Positions 8,932-12,771 of a stretch of DNA of 12,771 bases are shown here, one piece after another; position 1 is the first letter of the stretch; every line of letters starts with the position of its first letter. Under the pieces are notes generated by a model, which did not search any database, was not told where the DNA came from, and saw nothing but the letters and a program-made list of their open reading frames with translations. The translations under genes and the position numbers were made by a program. Source of the stretch: Leucogyrophana mollusca (taxonomy: Eukaryota; Basidiomycota; Agaricomycetes; Boletales); NCBI GenBank assembly GCA_021014945.1, contig MU266815.1:1-12771 (forward strand), written 5' to 3'.

Positions 8932-10896
8932 ATGAGCAGCGACCTGAGCAACGGGGAGGTGTATGTCGATGCTGGGACTCTTCGAGCTGTGTATGCTTTG
9001 CAACTAAACACAGTGAGCGAATCCAGTCTCTTATAACATTTGTTTTTGTTGACCGACGATCCCAAGTGCACATCAGGTCAGAATTCTGGTATCACAGTAG
9101 TTCTCCGCTCATTTCTTTCCATTGAGCAGTAGTCAGCCTCGCCATTCTGGTGGGTGATCCATTTTCGAACCGCTGCTATACTGACGAAACCCCCACCGAA
9201 GGCATATGATTACCTTTTGACTCTTGACCTCGAAATTAAATATATATGGCACGCCCATTGGAGCATTGTCAAATGGCTGTATTTGCTTACGCGATACCTC
9301 CCATTCATCGAGGCAGTTGTCGTGTTAACCCGTGTGTACACTATTGGGTATTCAACTCGTGATTCCTTGCGTCTTACTTTGTTTGAATTTCCAGGTATTC
9401 TGGCGCCTGGTCTGGATGCAGAGACTTGCCATATTCTCATGGTCTCCAATTGCTGTAAAATTCCGCCCTCCTTGACCTCATTAACGATAACTTCTTACAC
9501 CTTTCTATCCTTGGTAGGGATGTACACTGTCGGTATGGGGATGTCAGAAGTGGTCCTCATGATTCGCACCTGGGGTAATGCGCGACTATACCATTCGTGT
9601 TCCGAAACGCTCAGTCAATCCACAGCTGTCTGGGAGCGAAGGCGCTCAATTGGGGTGGGCCTTATAATCTACCTCTTTGTGCTCACCACTCCGACATGGT
9701 GGGCTACATTGCGATTCAGTCGCTCTATCACCTGTAACTCCATCGACAACCTTTGTCGTCGGAATTTAACCTAACTGACCATCTCCTCCAGATGCGCTCC
9801 CTCCAACGCCAAGTATAGTAGGGTGTATGACCATTCACAATAATGCTCTTGTTGCGATTGATTGGGTTTTGTTAATGGTAATGGAACTAGGTAAAACATT
9901 CGCTCCGTCTGCTATTGCCTCCATAGCTGATCTGTTACACGAAATAGGGGTGTTGATGCTGATGGTTATCAAAGCGGTCAAAAATTGTAAGCGCATCCCC
10001 TCTGCGCTAGTATTGCGTGCAAATATTGGCGATACGCAGACAAAAAAAATCCGGGGCTCACGTTATACAAGGTTATTTTGCGAGACGGTGAGCCTACGCG
10101 GATATGTAGTGGGAAGTTCACTGACTAACCTTTCGCAACGGTCAGGGATCGCGTATTACATCAACTTATGGGGTGGGTTTTTTTCGTAGAGGATCCATCA
10201 CGTAGTTGAATGTGACATTGACTGTCTCTGGACTCGTAGCGTTGTCGATAATAAATCTTCTTATTATTGCTACTCAGCCAGTACGTGGTCATATTCGCTC
10301 CGTTCCGTGAGCTTGCATTAACCAGAGTCGCTCTGTAGCCAGATCTTTATTTATTATTTGTTGCGTAAGTTGCCAACTGTTTTCGTCATTTGGCTCGACT
10401 CTGACTGTGTACGGTCTCCGGAACCCTTCCCGCTCTTGCTCATGCTTGAATTTCGACTCTCCATTCACGGTACAGACCGGTCCGTGTGATCCATTCACTC
10501 CTTACTGCACGCATTGTACTCCGCATACGTGAATTTGGTGACCGGAGTCAGGTCTCCCCAGACGGCGGACTCGAGACAGGCCGTACGACAGGCCGAATAT
10601 CACCAACCCCTTCGTTAATCTTCGCGCCTGTCAGTGGACAGCAAAGTTGGGTAGATGGTGACCCCAGGGATTGGCAGGCAGACGAAGTGGAGATGGACGT
10701 GACTAGATGGTGGCATGAGGAGAGAGAAAGGAGAAATGCCAAGGGAGCTGGCGGGGTCTCGGATAGCGGTGGATCCCTACATGTCCGAAGCCCAGACTGG
10801 AGGAAGAGTCGTGACAGGTCCCTACGCCACGAACAGGTCCTACTCGAAATGTGTGAAGAAGAAACACACACTGATGACGGGGAAGAGACGATGTAA
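8932..10896 (+). CDS. DUF6533-family multi-pass membrane protein
   Basis: This is a fungal membrane protein of unknown function with a receptor-like layout. Fourteen exons give 388 aa: 8932-9012, 9067-9076, 9130-9149, 9202-9331, 9395-9454, 9518-9574, 9626-9733, 9792-9890, 9948-9986, 10040-10087, 10146-10172, 10240-10280, 10339-10364 and 10476-10896. The DUF6533 signature is clear (VVSLAILAYDYLLTLDLE, then YIWHAHWSIVKWLYLLTRYL). Further hydrophobic segments follow: GMGMSEVVLMIRTW, SIGVGLIIYLFVL, VAIDWVLLMVMELGVLMLMV and LWALSIINLLIIAT, about seven in all. The conserved block VIHSLLTARIVLRIRE then leads into a charged tail of about 120 residues (about 268-388), probably cytosolic. Several exons are tiny (10, 20, 26, 27 nt), and each is fixed by phase plus family motif. 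The intron at 9332-9394 is stop-free and in frame, so it could be read through; removal fits the family better. The 10365-10475 intron is 111 nt, longer than its neighbours. Confidence 0.9.
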
Positions 10897-10946
10897 TTGT
10901 GGAGGATCCATATATATATAATATACCCGGGATTTAAATAATTTGA
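10897..10946. other. Short convergent 3' intergenic spacer
   Basis: Only 50 bp separate the two facing stop codons. It contains an alternating TA run (about 10910-10925), CCCGGG and ATTTAAAT. The two transcripts almost certainly overlap at their 3' ends, and AT-rich sequence here may serve as poly(A) signal on both strands. Confidence 0.5.
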
Positions 10947-12392
10947 TTATGCGGAAACGGGGGCCTCTTGTGCAGGAGCCTCGTCACCCGTCTCTTCCGT
11001 CTCCATTTCGGCCTTTGCCCGGCTACCAAGGGCATGAATATTCTGGGTATTGTGTGCACGGAACGAGAAGACGCACTAGTAAGCCTCCTGGCAATCCTTT
11101 CTCATAGTTTTCGTCTTCCAGCGCTGCCTCTTTGATGTAGTTGCTATCATCTCCTTATCCAAAGCTGCAACACGGTTGAACACTATCTAAGAGATTGAAG
11201 CATCACACTTACCTTCGTCCTCTCCGAGATGTAGCAGCTTGCTCGTCTCGAACCATTGCCTGGGCAGGAATGAATGACGCAGGAACAAAAACTCGCCATA
11301 GTTCGGACGCACCACTGAGACAGCTTGTCGTAAAACTGCACAAGGTGTAACGGCCCGTCTTCGGTTCTGCGTTTTATCTCTTGTTGCTTCAGTACAACTT
11401 TGGGTACGCGGGGATCGTCAGGCTCGTAGACCACCGCTGGCCACCATGGGTACGTATCTGCGAAAGCCAATAGTTAGGAGCTGTAGCAGTTCAGGTGCGA
11501 GAAAACTCGCCAGCTTTAGCCCAAACTTTTTGGGGGTACGAAGACATAAAAAACCATTAGAGCATTACAATCAAGTGTTATCGTCGACCTACCCAACGTC
11601 CCACCCTCCAGCTTTTTGCCCTTGTCAAGCACAATAACACCTGGCTCGGTGGATGGGTTCGAAACCAGACCATCGGCGGTTGGTGGGACGACGCTGGAAT
11701 ATTCTTTATTGGCGCTGTCGGCCTCATTTTCCGGTTTCTCGGCGTCATGTCCCTCTTCGCTCTCTAAATCGCTCAGAGAGCTGAGATCCGATTCGTCTTC
11801 TCTCAATATACTAGTAACATTTTCCGTGGACGGAAGCTGGGAAGCAGGGGCCAGAGCCTGGGCAGCTTCACGCAGTTTTTCTGCCTTGCGAAGCCGAGCC
11901 TTTTCCCTACGTGTAGCTGGCGTGTCAAGTTCTTCAATGACCAAACGACCATGTTCAGAGATTATCTTCGCGTTGGGAATAGTGATCGATGGGAGGGGTT
12001 GGTCATCCGGTCGTATAATGTTTGTGCTTGTGGATGTTTGGGCCTCATGATCCGGAGGAACATCAACGTCCATTGCCACATCTCCCTTCTCCGATGCAGA
12101 CAAACCAGATGGCCCCGCCGCATCTTCGAATTGCGGCGTTGTTTCTAAGATCTGGTTCTCAGATGCAAGTGTACTAAAAGCGGACAGTTTGGACACCCCA
12201 CGATCTGCTCAGAGACATAACGATGAGCCGGAACAATACCGTAGAAAAAAGTCAACGCTAACCCAGGCGCATTTTCTTTGGGAGGGGCAGCCTCTCCACA
12301 GGTTGTCGCCCTCCACGTCTTTGGCCAGATGGTAAAATCCACCCTGCGTCGAACATCTTAAAGGATCCCTGGTTATCCACATCGTCGACCAT
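10947..12392 (-). CDS. PWWP-domain chromatin-reader protein
   Basis: Seven exons (12263-12392, 11593-12204, 11511-11525, 11313-11457, 11213-11259, 11077-11164, 10947-11022) give 370 aa. After a basic N-terminus (FDAGWILPSGQRRGGRQP) comes a long acidic, low-complexity region with a Lys/Arg/Glu-rich helix (ATRREKARLRKAEKLREA) and a Ser/Asp/Glu stretch. The PWWP domain begins at about 248 (LVWAKADTYPWWPAVVYEP) and continues through VQFYDKLSQWQWF. A basic helix (TSKRQRWKTKTMRKDCQEAY) and a short acidic tail follow. PWWP domains bind methylated histone lysine and DNA, so a nuclear role is inferred. The third exon is 15 nt, and the intron after it appears to use a GC donor (11458-11510). An alternative start is a mini-exon at 12462-12470 spliced to 12407, which would add 8 residues; that ATG has A at -3, while the one used here has C. 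Confidence 0.9.
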
Positions 12393-12771
12393 GGGAGGCA
12401 CCTCGGACTGTCCAGGCAAAGTTCATCATGAAATCGGTTTGTCCTCGGTATGCCCTTATACAAACTGCATTATAAATCAGGATTTACTGGTCATGATAAA
12501 CAAATACATACCCTTGGACATTCGATGTAAGCTGACAGCAAATCTTCCAAGTACTTTGATTGAGATTAAATTCTGTGTGGATTTTGTAAGTTAGTATATG
12601 GCACTCGAAACGAGCACAATTCATCTGGGCGGTGGCAGAGTAGTTACATGGCTCATCCAATCATTAGGGCTCGAAGTAATTGACTTGTCGTACTGTCAAA
12701 AAAATACCTGACCATTCCAGCCGAATTCCACTATGGCACAGGTATTATTTATCCTTACACTGTAATACAAT
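12393..12771. other. Right-end region, no gene recognised
   Basis: This contains the promoter and 5' leader of the PWWP gene, possibly with a 9-nt first coding exon at 12462-12470. No other frame shows a domain, and no RNA gene or repeat was seen. A neighbouring gene may begin beyond the window edge. Confidence 0.5.

Noticed and set aside
9154..9774. One continuous 206-codon exon for the membrane protein
   Set aside because: The frame is open by chance through two introns. Using it whole inserts non-conserved, partly hydrophilic stretches and loses the CWMYTVG and RTWAVW joins that match the family.
11616..12050. Plus-strand frame of 144 codons, Ser-rich
   Set aside because: It is the antisense shadow of the acidic, Ser-rich PWWP exon, whose minus frame splices cleanly into a known domain.
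1..12771. A novel gene cluster or defence-like system
   Set aside because: The six protein genes are unrelated in function, face in mixed directions and have ordinary fungal structure. Nothing suggests co-transfer or a shared system.

Overview
The window looks like ordinary nuclear chromosome from a filamentous basidiomycete, most likely an Agaricomycete. The evidence is gene density of about one gene per 2 kb, many short GT-AG introns (mostly 48-68 nt, often with a CTNAY-like branch site), a nuclear tRNA-Ile(AAU) gene with a small intron, and a DUF6533 membrane protein, a family I know mainly from mushroom-forming fungi. Gene models were built by hand by joining exons so that reading phase and family motifs both hold. 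All six models close in frame from ATG to stop.

Layout, left to right: (1) 1-515 has no recognisable gene. (2) 516-2620 (+) is a TPR plus J-domain co-chaperone of the DNAJC7/TPR2 type (8 exons, 560 aa). (3) 2774-2858 (-) is tRNA-Ile(AAU) with an 11-nt intron. (4) 2900-3310 (-) is a doubtful 136-codon ORF lying in the likely promoter of the next gene. (5) 3321-5517 (+) is an APC-superfamily amino acid/GABA/choline-type permease (12 exons, 528 aa). (6) 5610-6715 (-) is a ubiquitin-like plus WLM zinc metalloprotease (3 exons, 327 aa), tail-to-tail with the permease. (7) 6716-6992 is a shared divergent promoter with an overlapping CACGTG/TGACGTCA site and two ACGCGT boxes. (8) 6993-8105 (+) is a protein with a C-terminal MYND zinc finger (7 exons, 258 aa). 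(9) 8106-8931 has no recognisable gene. (10) 8932-10896 (+) is a DUF6533-family polytopic membrane protein (14 exons, 388 aa). (11) 10947-12392 (-) is a PWWP-domain protein (7 exons, 370 aa), tail-to-tail with the previous gene and only 50 bp away. (12) 12393-12771 has no recognisable gene.

The genes do not form an obvious pathway or cluster. Chaperone, transporter, protease, zinc-finger, orphan receptor-like and chromatin-reader genes sit side by side, as is normal for a fungal chromosome arm. I found no mobile element, CRISPR array, rRNA or convincing new system. The points most worth checking are a predicted GC-AG intron that interrupts the PWWP signature, very small exons (10, 15, 19 and 19 nt) in four of the six genes, the motif-dense bidirectional promoter at 6716-6992, and the orphan DUF6533 protein with its long charged tail.
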